From Thioclava sp. ES.031 (lineage in GTDB: Bacteria > Pseudomonadota > Alphaproteobacteria > Rhodobacterales > Rhodobacteraceae): a stretch of 64,000 bases of DNA. The translations under genes and the position numbers were made by a program. The stretch lies in NCBI RefSeq assembly GCF_002563775.1, contig NZ_PDJO01000001.1, positions 320,001 through 384,000 on the forward strand, given 5' to 3'. Within the stretch, counting starts at the first letter, position 1; every line of letters begins with the position of its first letter. Shown here piece after piece: positions 41,369-50,229 of this stretch. The notes below the pieces were generated by a model. It searched no databases. It saw only the letters and a program-made list of their open reading frames with translations, and was not told where the DNA came from.

Positions 41369-41902
41369 ATGCGGGTGATCGGGATCGATCCGGGGTTGCG
41401 CAATCTCGGATGGGGCGTGATCGAGATGGACGGATCGCGGCTCAGGCATGTCGCGAACGGGATTCTCCATTCCGAAGGCAAGGATTTGGCAAAGCGCCTG
41501 CTGGTGCTGCACGAAGGGCTGAGCGCGGTCATCGCGACCCACGCCCCCGAGGCGGCGGCGGTGGAGCAGACCTTCGTCAACAAGGACGCGGTGGCGACGC
41601 TGAAACTGGGGCAGGCGCGCGGCATTGCGCTTCTGGCCCCGGCGCAGGCCGGACTCGAGGTCGGCGAATACGCCCCCAACGCGATCAAGAAAACCGTCGT
41701 CGGCGTCGGCCATGCCGACAAGACGCAGGTGCAGCATATGGTGCGCCATCAACTGCCCGGCGTGCAGTTCGAAGGGGCCGATGCGGCCGATGCGCTCGCC
41801 ATCGCGATCTGCCACGCCTTCTATCTGCAATCGGCGGCCCGGATGAACGCGGCGCAGCTTTCCCGCGATGCCTTGGGCACAACGCAACGGAGGCGCGCAT
41901 GA
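41369..41902 (+). CDS. ruvC: Holliday junction resolvase RuvC
   Basis: A 177-residue endonuclease that cuts Holliday junctions. Catalytic Asp 7 is in [15 protein letters not shown]. Glu is in AAVEQTFVN, and the C-terminal acidic residues are in [15 protein letters not shown]. The start at 41369 gives the normal family N-terminus. The stop overlaps the ruvA start (ATGA). Confidence 0.97.
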   Translation: MRVIGIDPGLRNLGWGVIEMDGSRLRHVANGILHSEGKDLAKRLLVLHEGLSAVIATHAPEAAAVEQTFVNKDAVATLKLGQARGIALLAPAQAGLEVGEYAPNAIKKTVVGVGHADKTQVQHMVRHQLPGVQFEGADAADALAIAICHAFYLQSAARMNAAQLSRDALGTTQRRRA

Positions 41903-42567
41903 TCGGTCGCATTGCAGGCGTCATCATCCACCGCGCGCTCGACCACGTCATGATCGACGTGCGCGGCGTAGGCTATGTCGTCCATGTCAGCCAGCGCACC
42001 GCGCAATCGCTGCCGCCCGTGGGCGAGGCCTGCGCGCTCTATACCGATCTGTTGGTGCGCGAGGATCTGCTGCAGCTGTTCGGCTTCCCGACGCTGTTGG
42101 AGAAGGAATGGCACCGGCTGCTGACCTCGGTGCAGGGGATCGGCGCGAAAGCCTCGCTCGCGATCCTCGGCACGCTCGGCGCGGACGGTTTGGGCCGCGC
42201 AATCGCGCTGGGCGACTGGTCGGCGGTGAAATCCGCGCCCGGCGTTGGCCCGAAACTTGCGCAGCGCGTGGTGCTGGAACTGAAGGAGAAAGCTCCGACC
42301 GTCATGGCGATGGGGGCGGAGTTCACCGTTGATGCCACCCCCGAGGTGATTGAGGATACGCCCGCCAAGAAGCCCGCGAAGAAATCCGCGCCAGCTGCCG
42401 CGCCGAAGGTCAACTTCACCGCCGAGGCGATTTCCGCGCTGACCAATCTCGGTTATGCGCCGTCCGACGCGGCCGGTGCCGTCGCGCAGGCCAATGACGA
42501 CCCGGAGGTCACCGACACGGCGAAGCTGATCCGCGCCGCCCTGCGACTTCTTGCCCCGAAGGATTGA
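41899..42567 (+). CDS. ruvA: Holliday junction branch migration protein RuvA
   Basis: A 222-residue junction-binding protein. It starts MIGRIAGVI (OB fold). The helix-hairpin-helix motifs are in [14 protein letters not shown] and [14 protein letters not shown]. The C-terminal domain that contacts RuvB follows a Lys/Ala-rich linker ([13 protein letters not shown]) and carries [12 protein letters not shown]. Coupled to ruvC by a 4-base overlap. Confidence 0.97.
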   Translation: MIGRIAGVIIHRALDHVMIDVRGVGYVVHVSQRTAQSLPPVGEACALYTDLLVREDLLQLFGFPTLLEKEWHRLLTSVQGIGAKASLAILGTLGADGLGRAIALGDWSAVKSAPGVGPKLAQRVVLELKEKAPTVMAMGAEFTVDATPEVIEDTPAKKPAKKSAPAAAPKVNFTAEAISALTNLGYAPSDAAGAVAQANDDPEVTDTAKLIRAALRLLAPKD

Positions 42568-42615
42568 CCTCTTCCTCTTGGGATAAATATCCCGGGGTGC
42601 GGGGCAGAGCCCCGC
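42568..42615 (+). repeat. Dispersed intergenic repeat, copy 3 (short form)
   Basis: Begins directly after the ruvA stop: cctcttcctcttgggataaa then tatcccggggtgc, and GGGGC-aga-GCCCC. It sits inside the ruv operon, between ruvA and ruvB. Confidence 0.85.
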
Positions 42616-42646
42616 TTGCTCCCCTCCGCCAAAGGCGCGACAGTAA

Positions 42647-43687
42647 ATGACGATGAGCGAACCTGATCCCACCCTGCGGCCCGACCGCCTGCCCGAAGAC
42701 GCCGACCGCGCTCTGCGCCCGCAGGCGCTGGAAGAATTCACCGGTCAGGCCGAGGCCCGCGCCAATCTGCGCGTCTTCATCGAAAGTGCCAAGATGCGCA
42801 GCCAGGCGATGGATCACACGCTGTTCCACGGCCCGCCCGGTCTGGGCAAGACGACGCTGGCTCAGATCATGGCGCGCGAGCTCGGCGTGAACTTCAAGAT
42901 GACCTCGGGGCCGGTGCTGGCCAAGGCGGGCGATCTCGCCGCGATCCTGACCAATCTCGAGGCGCGCGACGTGCTGTTCATCGACGAAATTCACCGGATG
43001 AACCCGGCGGTGGAGGAAGTGCTCTACCCCGCGATGGAGGATTTCGAACTCGATCTGGTGATCGGCGAGGGGCCTGCCGCGCGCACCGTGCGGATCGAGC
43101 TGCAGCCCTTCACGTTGGTCGGCGCGACCACGCGGCTCGGACTGCTGACGACGCCGCTGCGCGACCGGTTCGGCATCCCGACGCGGCTGCAGTTCTACAC
43201 CGAAGACGAGCTGGACCTGATCGTGACGCGTGGGTCGCGGCTCTTGGGTATTCCGTCCGACCCCGAGGGCACCCGCGAGATCGCCAAGCGCGCCCGCGGC
43301 ACCCCGCGCATCGCGGGCCGTCTGCTGCGCAGGGTCGTCGATTTCGCGCTGGTCGAAGGCGACGGGCGGCTGACCCGCGAGATCGCGGACCGCGCGCTGA
43401 CGCGGCTCGGTGTCGACAATCTCGGTCTCGACGGCGCGGACCGGCGCTACATGATGCTGATGGCCGATCATTACGGCGGCGGCCCCGTGGGGGTGGAGAC
43501 GCTCTCGGCCGCGCTTTCGGAAAGCCGCGACGCAATCGAGGAAGTCATCGAACCCTACCTGCTGCAACAGGGCCTGATCAGCCGCACCCCGCGCGGGCGG
43601 ATGCTGGGCGCGCGGGCGTGGCGGCATCTGGGGCTGGAAGCGCCGAAACCCGCCACCCCGCAGACGGACCTCTTTGGCGATGGCTGA
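42647..43687 (+). CDS. ruvB: Holliday junction branch migration ATPase RuvB
   Basis: A 346-residue AAA+ motor. Walker A is [11 protein letters not shown], Walker B is [10 protein letters not shown], sensor 1 is LVGATTRLG, and the arginine finger region is [11 protein letters not shown]. The C-terminal winged helix includes [23 protein letters not shown] 42647 is taken; ATG 42653 is a close alternative. The globin gene starts inside its last codons. Confidence 0.97.
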   Translation: MTMSEPDPTLRPDRLPEDADRALRPQALEEFTGQAEARANLRVFIESAKMRSQAMDHTLFHGPPGLGKTTLAQIMARELGVNFKMTSGPVLAKAGDLAAILTNLEARDVLFIDEIHRMNPAVEEVLYPAMEDFELDLVIGEGPAARTVRIELQPFTLVGATTRLGLLTTPLRDRFGIPTRLQFYTEDELDLIVTRGSRLLGIPSDPEGTREIAKRARGTPRIAGRLLRRVVDFALVEGDGRLTREIADRALTRLGVDNLGLDGADRRYMMLMADHYGGGPVGVETLSAALSESRDAIEEVIEPYLLQQGLISRTPRGRMLGARAWRHLGLEAPKPATPQTDLFGDG

Positions 43688-44087
43688 CCCCTTGGCACGT
43701 TTCGAGATCACCGAGGCGGAGATCGACCGCGTCGTCGCGCGCTTCTACGAGCGTGTGCGCGAGCACGCGATGCTCGGTCCGGTCTTTGCGGTGCATGTCA
43801 CCGACTGGCCCACCCACGAGGACAAGGTCGCGCGGTTCTGGAAGAACGCGATCCTGCGCAAACCGGGCTATGACGGCTCGCCCATGCAGGTCCACCGCGC
43901 GGCAGGCAATGTGCGCCCGGGCATGTTTTCGACTTGGCTTGCGGAGTTCGACAAGGTGCTGAGCGCGGAGCTCACGCCCGAACAGGCGGCGGGCTGGTCG
44001 GCGCTGGCGCATCGGATCGGCATGAGCCTGCGGCAAGGCGTGGTCGAACGCGAAACCTTTGCGGGCGGTATTCCGAAGCTGAAATAG
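43680..44087 (+). CDS. Group III truncated hemoglobin
   Basis: A 135-residue small globin. The helix pattern fits group [22 protein letters not shown], the conserved [28 protein letters not shown], and MQVHRAAGN with the likely proximal His, then [10 protein letters not shown]. Such globins bind O2 or NO in the cytoplasm. The ATG overlaps the end of ruvB by 8 bp, so it is translated with the ruv operon. A TTG two codons earlier is a less likely start. Confidence 0.88.
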   Translation: MADPLARFEITEAEIDRVVARFYERVREHAMLGPVFAVHVTDWPTHEDKVARFWKNAILRKPGYDGSPMQVHRAAGNVRPGMFSTWLAEFDKVLSAELTPEQAAGWSALAHRIGMSLRQGVVERETFAGGIPKLK

Positions 44088-44216
44088 GCGAGGGGGCTCT
44101 GCCCCCGCCATGACGGCCCTTCGCTTGCGCTTCGGGCGTTCGGCGGGGCGTCCTTCCACTGGAAGGCCGCTAGACCCGCCTCACCCCCCGAGATATTTCT
44201 GCCAAGAGGAAGAGGC
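44088..44216 (-). repeat. Dispersed intergenic repeat, copy 4 (long form, inverted)
   Basis: Reverse-oriented long copy, filling exactly the gap between the globin and YcjF genes. It starts with GGGGGC-tct-GCCCCC, continues through the CCTTCCACTGGAAGG dyad, and ends with gatatttctgccaagaggaa. Its complement matches the copy at 19815-19940 nearly throughout. Confidence 0.9.
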
Positions 44217-45215
44217 TCAGTCCTCTTTCTTGCCGAAGACCCCGGTAAGCGATCGCCCGATCAGGTTGGTCACGCGGGGCTTTTGCAACTTGCGGAAGGG
44301 CATCGGGCGGCAGACCTCCAGCGCGGCGATGCCGACGCGGGCGGTGAGCGCGCCGTTGATGACGCCTTCGCCGAACCGGCGCGAGAGTTTCGAGACCAGA
44401 TGGCCGCCGGTGACGGTCTCGATCAGATCGTCGCCCGCCGCCACAGCACCGGTCGCGACGAGATGGGTCATCACCGTGCGCGCCAGCCGGATCGAGCCAA
44501 GCGTGCCCGAGCGCCCGCCATAGATTTCCGCGATGCGCCGGATCATCCGCAGGTTCGCGGTGAGCGCGGTGAAGACATCGGCCAGCGCCAGCGGCACGAC
44601 CGCGGTCACCGTGGCGACGGTACGCGCGGCGGCCTCGATCTCCAGCCGCGCGGCCGCGTCGAGCGGGGCCATCAGCTCGGTCTCCGCTAGCCCCATCAGC
44701 GTGTCGGTGTCGAGCACCTCGCCCGTTTGCTCGGCCAGCCGCTTGCGCGCCCAATCCATCTCGGGCCGCGCCGAATAGAGGCCCGAGACATGGGCCGTCA
44801 CCTTGCGCGCGCGGCTTAGGTCGTCGGCGCTCAGCGCCTCGGAGACTTCCTTGTGGACCTTGTCGAGGCGGGCCAGCCTTGAAAACGCGGCGATCTCGCG
44901 CCCGGTGATCAGCAGCGCGCCAAGCGCGAAGGCAGCGACCAGCCCGGTGCCGATCCAGCCGAGGATCGGATGGGTGGCGAACAGCCCGTCGATGAAACGC
45001 CAGAGCGCGACGGAGATCAGGAAGCCCACCAGCGCCACGCTCGCGCGCCAGAAGAACCGCACGATGGGCGAGGTGCGCCGCGCCCCCAGCCGGGTTGCGA
45101 TCTGCATGGCGCGGCCTTCGAGCCGCTCCTCGGTCGCATGCGGCATATCCTCGATCGGCGCGGCCTCGGCGGGTGAGGGCGCGTCCTCGATCTCGATCAT
45201 CACCGGTTTTTTCAT
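44217..45215 (-). CDS. ycjF: YcjF/TIGR01620 family membrane protein (DUF697)
   Basis: A 332-residue inner-membrane protein. Two helices are near 50-100 (FFWRASVALVGFLISVALWRF and GWIGTGLVAAFALGALLITG). The C-terminal DUF697 region includes VATVTAVVPLALADVFTALTANLRMIRRIAEIYGGRSG and the GDDLIETVTGGH stretch. The start at 45215 overlaps the YcjX stop (ATGA); the open frame upstream is not used. It is usually found with YcjX, often near phage-shock genes. Confidence 0.87.
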   Translation of the reverse strand: MKKPVMIEIEDAPSPAEAAPIEDMPHATEERLEGRAMQIATRLGARRTSPIVRFFWRASVALVGFLISVALWRFIDGLFATHPILGWIGTGLVAAFALGALLITGREIAAFSRLARLDKVHKEVSEALSADDLSRARKVTAHVSGLYSARPEMDWARKRLAEQTGEVLDTDTLMGLAETELMAPLDAAARLEIEAAARTVATVTAVVPLALADVFTALTANLRMIRRIAEIYGGRSGTLGSIRLARTVMTHLVATGAVAAGDDLIETVTGGHLVSKLSRRFGEGVINGALTARVGIAALEVCRPMPFRKLQKPRVTNLIGRSLTGVFGKKED

Positions 45216-46615
45216 AGCTTGTCCCCGATCAGGAAATCGGCCGCGCGGTCGAGCCGGATATGCGGCGGGCCTTCGCCGGGTCGCAAGATCACCGGGGCCG
45301 GGGCGAAGTTCATGATCGAATAGTCCTCGTCGAGCCACGCGGAGGCCCCTTGCGCCGCGGGCGAGAGAAGCTGCGCCGGGTCGGCGGGCAGTTCGCCGGG
45401 ATAGAGCGCGACCGACTTGCCACTCTCCAGCCGCCCGCGCACGGCCTGCAATTCCGCCCCGTCATGCGAGAGGGTTTCTTCCGTGGTGCTGCGCAGCGCC
45501 GCGATCGACAGGGCCAGCGTCTTCGCGCCCGCGAAATCGGCGCGGTCCTTGGCTTCGCGCAGCAGCGCGCCGGTGATCGCGGTGAGGCGGGCGTGTTGGG
45601 TGTGGTGCAGGTGATCGGCCTTGGTGGCGGCGAAGAGGATTTTCTCGACCCGCTTGCCCCCGATCAGCGAGGTCAGCCAGCTTGCGCGCCCCGGGCGGAA
45701 GGCCATCAGAATATCCGCCATCGCCTGCCGCAGATCGTCGAGCGCAGCGGGCCCCGAATGGATCGCGCCCAGCACGTCGACCAGCACCACCTGCCGGTCG
45801 ATCTTGGCGAAATGGTCGCGGAAGAAGGGGCGTACGACCTCGCGCTTATAGGCATCGTAGCGGCGCTCCATCTCGCGCCGGAGCGAGCCGCGAGGGGCGT
45901 CACCCTCGGGCAGCGGCGCGAAGGTCAGCGCGGGCGATCCAGCCATCTCGCCGGGCAACAGGAAGCGCCCCGGCGTGCAGTCGGAGAACCCTGCATCGCG
46001 CGCCGCGACCAGATAGCGGGTGAAGCCCGCCGCCAGTGCCTTGGCCTGCGGCTCGGTGAATTCGGTCGTGCCATCCGCCGCCTCGGATTGCGCCAGATAC
46101 TCCGCGCCTTGCGGACGGTTCGGCAGAGGCGCCAGCGCCTCCGCAGACCACTCGGCATAGCTTTTGTCCATCAGCCCGAGATCGAGCAGCCATTCGCCGG
46201 GATAATCCACGATGTCGAGATGCACGACGCGCGGCCCGCGCACCGCGCCCAGCATCCCGCGCGGCTGGATGCGGAAGGACAGCCGCAGCTCCGAGACCGC
46301 GCGCGTGCCGTCCGGCCAATGTGGCGACGGGCCGGTCAGGGCGGCAAGGTGGCTCTCATAGTCGAAGCGCGGGACGGTGTCGTCGGGCTGCGGCTGCAGA
46401 TAGGCGGCGGTGATATCCGAGGCGGCCCCCAGCGCAGGCATCCGCCCGCGATCCAGCAGGTTCGCGACCAGCGAGGTGATGAAGACGGTCTTGCCCGCGC
46501 GCGACAGACCCGTCACGCCGAGCCGGATCACCGGCTCGAACAGCGCCTCCGAGACCGAATGGCCCATGCCCTCGATCCCGCGCGTGATCCCGTCCGCAAT
46601 GTCGGAAATGCCCAA
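45212..46615 (-). CDS. ycjX: YcjX family P-loop protein
   Basis: A 467-residue GTPase-like protein. The P-loop is GLSRAGKTVFITSL, switch II is DYPGEW, and TKADHLH looks like the G4 motif. RQVVLVDVLGAIHSGP is well conserved in YcjX. The family is linked to envelope stress by operon context in other bacteria; no psp genes are seen here. Coupled to ycjF by a 4-base overlap. Confidence 0.9.
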   Translation of the reverse strand: MGISDIADGITRGIEGMGHSVSEALFEPVIRLGVTGLSRAGKTVFITSLVANLLDRGRMPALGAASDITAAYLQPQPDDTVPRFDYESHLAALTGPSPHWPDGTRAVSELRLSFRIQPRGMLGAVRGPRVVHLDIVDYPGEWLLDLGLMDKSYAEWSAEALAPLPNRPQGAEYLAQSEAADGTTEFTEPQAKALAAGFTRYLVAARDAGFSDCTPGRFLLPGEMAGSPALTFAPLPEGDAPRGSLRREMERRYDAYKREVVRPFFRDHFAKIDRQVVLVDVLGAIHSGPAALDDLRQAMADILMAFRPGRASWLTSLIGGKRVEKILFAATKADHLHHTQHARLTAITGALLREAKDRADFAGAKTLALSIAALRSTTEETLSHDGAELQAVRGRLESGKSVALYPGELPADPAQLLSPAAQGASAWLDEDYSIMNFAPAPVILRPGEGPPHIRLDRAADFLIGDKL

Positions 46616-46674
46616 AGCCCGGCCCCTCGTTCTTGTTCACGCACAAGATAAGCAGCGGTGAGTATTAATGAAAG

Positions 46675-46701
46675 AGAGGGCGGACACGCGGCCCGCCCTC
46701 T
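46675..46701 (-). terminator. Terminator downstream of gabD
   Basis: AGAGGGCGG (46675-46683) pairs with CCGCCCTCT (46693-46701), followed on the minus strand by ctttcatt. It lies 27 bp after the gabD stop, separating it from ycjX. Confidence 0.8.
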
Positions 46702-46728
46702 GAACTGTCCTTCCGCTTCGGCTCGGTC

Positions 46729-48207
46729 TCAGACCGCCAGGCAGATATATTTCATCTCGAGATAATCCTCGACGCCGTGATGCGAGCCCTCGCGGCCCAG
46801 ACCGGATTGCTTCACGCCGCCGAAGGGCGCGACCTCGGTCGAGATCAGGCCGGTGTTCACGCCGACGATCCCGTATTCCAGCCCCTCCTGCACGCGGGTG
46901 ATGCGGCCCACATCGCGGGCGTAGAAATAGCTCGCAAGACCGAAGATCGTGTCATTGGCCTTGGCGATCGCCTCCTGCTCGGTCTCGAACTTGAAGAGCG
47001 GGGCGACCGGGCCGAAGGTCTCCTCATGCGAGACCTTGGCCTCCTGCGTGACCCCGGTTAGCACGGTCGGCTGGAAGAAGGTGCCGCCCATTTCGTGACG
47101 CGCGCCGCCGGTGACGATCGAGCCGCCATGCTTGAGCACGTCTTGAATATGCTCCTGCACTTTCTCGACCGCCTCCTCGTTGATCAGCGGACCGGCCTCG
47201 ACGCCTTCCTTCAGGCCGTCGCCCACCTTGAGGGCGTTGACGGCCTTGGCCAGCTTCTCGGCGAAGGCATCATAGACCCCGGACTGGACATAGATGCGGT
47301 TGGCGCAGACGCAGGTCTGACCGTTATTGCGGAATTTCGACGCCATCGCGCCTTCGACCGCCGCATCGAGATCGGCGTCGTCGAACACGATGAAGGGGGC
47401 GTTGCCGCCCAGCTCCATCGAGCATTTCATCACCTGATCCGCCGCCTGACGCAGCAGGATGCGGCCCACCTCGGTCGAGCCGGTGAAGGTCAGCTTGCGC
47501 ACGGTGTGGTTCTCGCAGAATTCCTTGCCGATATCGGAGGCTTTCGCGGAGGTGATGACCGAGAGGATGCCTTTGGGCAGGCCCGCCCGTTCGCCCAGCA
47601 CCGCCATCGCGAGCGCCGAGAGCGGCGTCTCGGAGGCCGGACGGCAGACGAAACCGCAGCCCACGGCGAGCGCCGGGCCCGCCTTGCGCGCGATCATCGC
47701 GTTGGGGAAGTTCCACGGGGTGATCGAGGCTGCGACCCCGATCGGCTGCTTGATCACGGTGATCCGCTTGTCGCGCTGATGGCCCGGGATCGTCTCGCCA
47801 TAGACCCGCTTGGCCTCCTCGCCGAACCACTCGATGAAGCCCGCGCCATAGGCGATCTCGCCCTTCGCCTCGGCGAGCGGCTTGCCCATCTCGGCGGTCA
47901 GGATCGCGCCGAGATCGTCCTGGTTCTCCATCATCAGGTCGTACCATTTGCGCATGATCTGCGCGCGTTCCTTGCCGGTGCGCGCGGACCAGTCCTTCAT
48001 CGCTTCGTCGGCGGCAGCGATGGCGCGGGCGGTTTCGGCGCGGCCGAGGTCGGGCACGGTGCAGATCACGTCGCCCCGCGCGGGGTTGGTCACATCGAAG
48101 GTGGTGCCGTCATCGGCATCGACCCATTCGCCCGCGACGAAGGCCTTGGTCGCCAGAAGCGAGGGGTCCTTGAGGATGGATTTGAGGTCGGTCTTGTCGT
48201 CGAGCAT
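46729..48207 (-). CDS. gabD: NAD(P)-dependent succinate-semialdehyde dehydrogenase
   Basis: A 492-residue aldehyde dehydrogenase that converts succinate semialdehyde to succinate. PWNFPNAMIARKAGPALAVG, LTFTGSTEVGR, the catalytic Glu in MELGGNAPFIVFDDADLD and the catalytic Cys in NNGQTCVCANRIYVQ fit the GabD subgroup, as does EVAPFGGVKQSGLGREGS. GGAGG lies 5 bases before the ATG. The next upstream minus-strand gene ends 33 bp before it. Confidence 0.92.
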   Translation of the reverse strand: MLDDKTDLKSILKDPSLLATKAFVAGEWVDADDGTTFDVTNPARGDVICTVPDLGRAETARAIAAADEAMKDWSARTGKERAQIMRKWYDLMMENQDDLGAILTAEMGKPLAEAKGEIAYGAGFIEWFGEEAKRVYGETIPGHQRDKRITVIKQPIGVAASITPWNFPNAMIARKAGPALAVGCGFVCRPASETPLSALAMAVLGERAGLPKGILSVITSAKASDIGKEFCENHTVRKLTFTGSTEVGRILLRQAADQVMKCSMELGGNAPFIVFDDADLDAAVEGAMASKFRNNGQTCVCANRIYVQSGVYDAFAEKLAKAVNALKVGDGLKEGVEAGPLINEEAVEKVQEHIQDVLKHGGSIVTGGARHEMGGTFFQPTVLTGVTQEAKVSHEETFGPVAPLFKFETEQEAIAKANDTIFGLASYFYARDVGRITRVQEGLEYGIVGVNTGLISTEVAPFGGVKQSGLGREGSHHGVEDYLEMKYICLAV

Positions 48208-48240
48208 GATGTCCTCCGAAGGGCTGGATGGGTCGTCCGG

Positions 48241-49251
48241 TCAATGCGCCGGGCTTTTTGATGTTCCGAAACGGCTGCGCCAGCAGGGCTGCAGATCGCC
48301 GGGGTGTTCTTTGGCTTCATAGATGGCGCGGGCGATGGCGCGGGCAAGCACGCAAGACGCCGCATGGCCAAGCTGGAACGGATCGCGGACCGGATCGGTC
48401 AGGGGCTTCTCGCCGGTCGCGGCGGCGAAGATCAGATCGCCGTCGAGCGGTGTATGCGACGGAACGATGGCCCGCGCCATGCCGTCATGGGCGGCCGTGG
48501 CCATGCGCTGCGCCTGCGCTTGCGTGAGCGCGGCATCGGTCGCGACGATGGCGATGGTCGTGGCCTCGCCCTGACGTTTCATCGGTTCGGGCATCGCGCT
48601 CGGATCATGCTGGGGCGCAGGGCCGAAACCGCCGAACTCGCCCGCGATTTCCCAAGGTGCGGCCCAGAAATGCGGGCCCTCGCCGACGGTCACCGAGCCA
48701 AGCGCATTCACCGCCACCAGCGCGCCCACCGTGAAGCCGCTCTCCAGCACGGCCGAGGCCGACCCGAGCCCGCCTTTGAAGGTCCCGGTCATCGCCCCGA
48801 AGCCCGCCCCGGAGCTGCCGATCTCGAACCGCTCCGTGGCGGCCTCGAGCGCCGCGCGCCCGAGCCCGGGATAGGGCGTGTCGGCCCAACTCTTGTCGCC
48901 ACCGTTGAGTAGATCGAACAGGATCGCGCCGGGCACGATCGGCACGCGCTGATCGCCCACCGCGAAACCGCGGCCTTGGGTCCGTAGCCCCGCCATCACG
49001 CCGTCGCAGGCACCCAGCCCGAAGGCCGAGCCGCCCGAAAGCACCAGCGCATCGACCTCCTGCACCAGCTTGTCCGGCGAGAGCAGGTCCGTCTCCCGCG
49101 TCCCCGGCGCGCCGCCCATAACCTGCACCGCAGCCGTGAAGGGGCACTCGCCCAGCAGCACGCTCACGCCCGAGCGCAGCTCTGCATCCTCGGCATTGCC
49201 CACGCGCAGCCCGGCGATATCGGTGATCAGATTGTTCGGCCCTGCCTTCAT
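48241..49251 (-). CDS. P1 family peptidase (DmpA/aminopeptidase type)
   Basis: A 336-residue N-terminal-nucleophile-type hydrolase of the P1/DmpA family (beta-peptidyl aminopeptidases and relatives). TDIAGLRVGNAED is the family opening, ALVLSGGSAFGLGACDGVM follows, and TGTFKGGLGSASAVL holds the Ser expected to become the nucleophile after self-cleavage. The start at 49251 is used because AAGAGGAAG lies directly upstream. That sequence is the end of a dispersed repeat. Confidence 0.88.
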   Translation of the reverse strand: MKAGPNNLITDIAGLRVGNAEDAELRSGVSVLLGECPFTAAVQVMGGAPGTRETDLLSPDKLVQEVDALVLSGGSAFGLGACDGVMAGLRTQGRGFAVGDQRVPIVPGAILFDLLNGGDKSWADTPYPGLGRAALEAATERFEIGSSGAGFGAMTGTFKGGLGSASAVLESGFTVGALVAVNALGSVTVGEGPHFWAAPWEIAGEFGGFGPAPQHDPSAMPEPMKRQGEATTIAIVATDAALTQAQAQRMATAAHDGMARAIVPSHTPLDGDLIFAAATGEKPLTDPVRDPFQLGHAASCVLARAIARAIYEAKEHPGDLQPCWRSRFGTSKSPAH

Positions 49252-49299
49252 CTTCCTCTTGGTCCAAATATCCTGGGGGTTTGGGGGCAACACCCCCAA
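49252..49299 (-). repeat. Dispersed intergenic repeat, copy 5 (short form)
   Basis: tcttcctcttggtccaaata, tcctgggggt, then GGGGGCAACACCCCC. It lies between the SDR and P1 peptidase genes and touches the peptidase start codon. Confidence 0.8.
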
Positions 49300-49314
49300 C
49301 TCAATGCCCTGCGT

Positions 49315-50055
49315 TCAGATACAGCGCCCGCCATCGACCTCCATCGCGACGCCGGTGATCATGCTCGCCTCGTCGGAGCACAGGAACAGCGCCGCATTCG
49401 CCATGTCCTCGGGGGTCGAGAACCGCCCCAGCGGGATGGTCGAGAGAAACTTCGCGCGGATCTCAGGCGTGTCCTCGCCCATGAAGCTTTTCAGAAGCGG
49501 GGTCTCCCCGGCGACCGGGTTGATCGCGTTGACGCGGACCCCGGAGGGCGCAAGCTCCACCGCCATCGCCCGGGTCGCGGTGATCATCCAGCCCTTCGAG
49601 GCATTGTACCAGCTCAGGTTCGGCCGCGGGCTGACGCCGGCGGTGGAGGCCACGTTCAGGATCGCACCCGCGCCGCGCGCCTTCATCCCCGGCACGATAT
49701 GGCGCGCCGTCAGATAGACCGATTTCGCGTTGACGGTGAGGACGCGGTCGAACTCCTCCTCGGTCACCTCCTCCATCGGCTTGGGCAGATGGGTGGTCCC
49801 GGCATTGTTCACCAGAATGTCGATCTGCCCGAACGCCTCGCGCGCCGTCTGCGCCAGTGCGGCGACATCCGCATCGCGGCTGACATCCACGGTGCAGGCC
49901 ACGCCGCCGATCTCATCCGCGATGGCCTGCGCGGCCTCGGCGTTGAGATCCGCGACCAGAACCCGCGCTCCCTCGGCGGCGAAGCGGCGCGCGATCCCAG
50001 CGCCGAAGCCCGAGCCCGCGCCGGTGACGATCGCGCTTTTGCCTTCCAGTCTCAT
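49315..50055 (-). CDS. SDR family oxidoreductase
   Basis: A 246-residue classical short-chain dehydrogenase. The cofactor loop is TGAGSGFGAG, with Asp in LVADLNAEA, which points to NAD(H). NNAGTTHL, the Ser in NVASTAG and YNASKG complete the catalytic set. It ends MEVDGGRCI. The substrate is unknown. GAGGAG precedes the ATG at 50055. Confidence 0.9.
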   Translation of the reverse strand: MRLEGKSAIVTGAGSGFGAGIARRFAAEGARVLVADLNAEAAQAIADEIGGVACTVDVSRDADVAALAQTAREAFGQIDILVNNAGTTHLPKPMEEVTEEEFDRVLTVNAKSVYLTARHIVPGMKARGAGAILNVASTAGVSPRPNLSWYNASKGWMITATRAMAVELAPSGVRVNAINPVAGETPLLKSFMGEDTPEIRAKFLSTIPLGRFSTPEDMANAALFLCSDEASMITGVAMEVDGGRCI

Positions 50056-50103
50056 CGGTGCTCCTCCTCGGGGCCTACTGTTGTCGCAGGACACATCGGG
50101 TGC

Positions 50104-50229
50104 AAGGGGGCTCTGCCCCCCGGCCTGCCAGCCCTTCGCTTGCGCTTCGGGCGTTCGTCGGGGCGTCCTTCCACTGGAAGGCCGCTGATCCCGCCTCACC
50201 CCCTGGATATTTCCGCCAAGCCGAAACCC
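50104..50229 (-). repeat. Dispersed intergenic repeat, copy 6 (long form, inverted)
   Basis: GGGGGC-tct-GCCCCC hairpin, then the cttcgcttgcgcttcgggcg arm, the CCTTCCACTGGAAGG dyad, and gatatttccgccaag. It ends right at the stop codon of the aldehyde dehydrogenase gene. Very close to copies 2 and 4. Confidence 0.9.
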
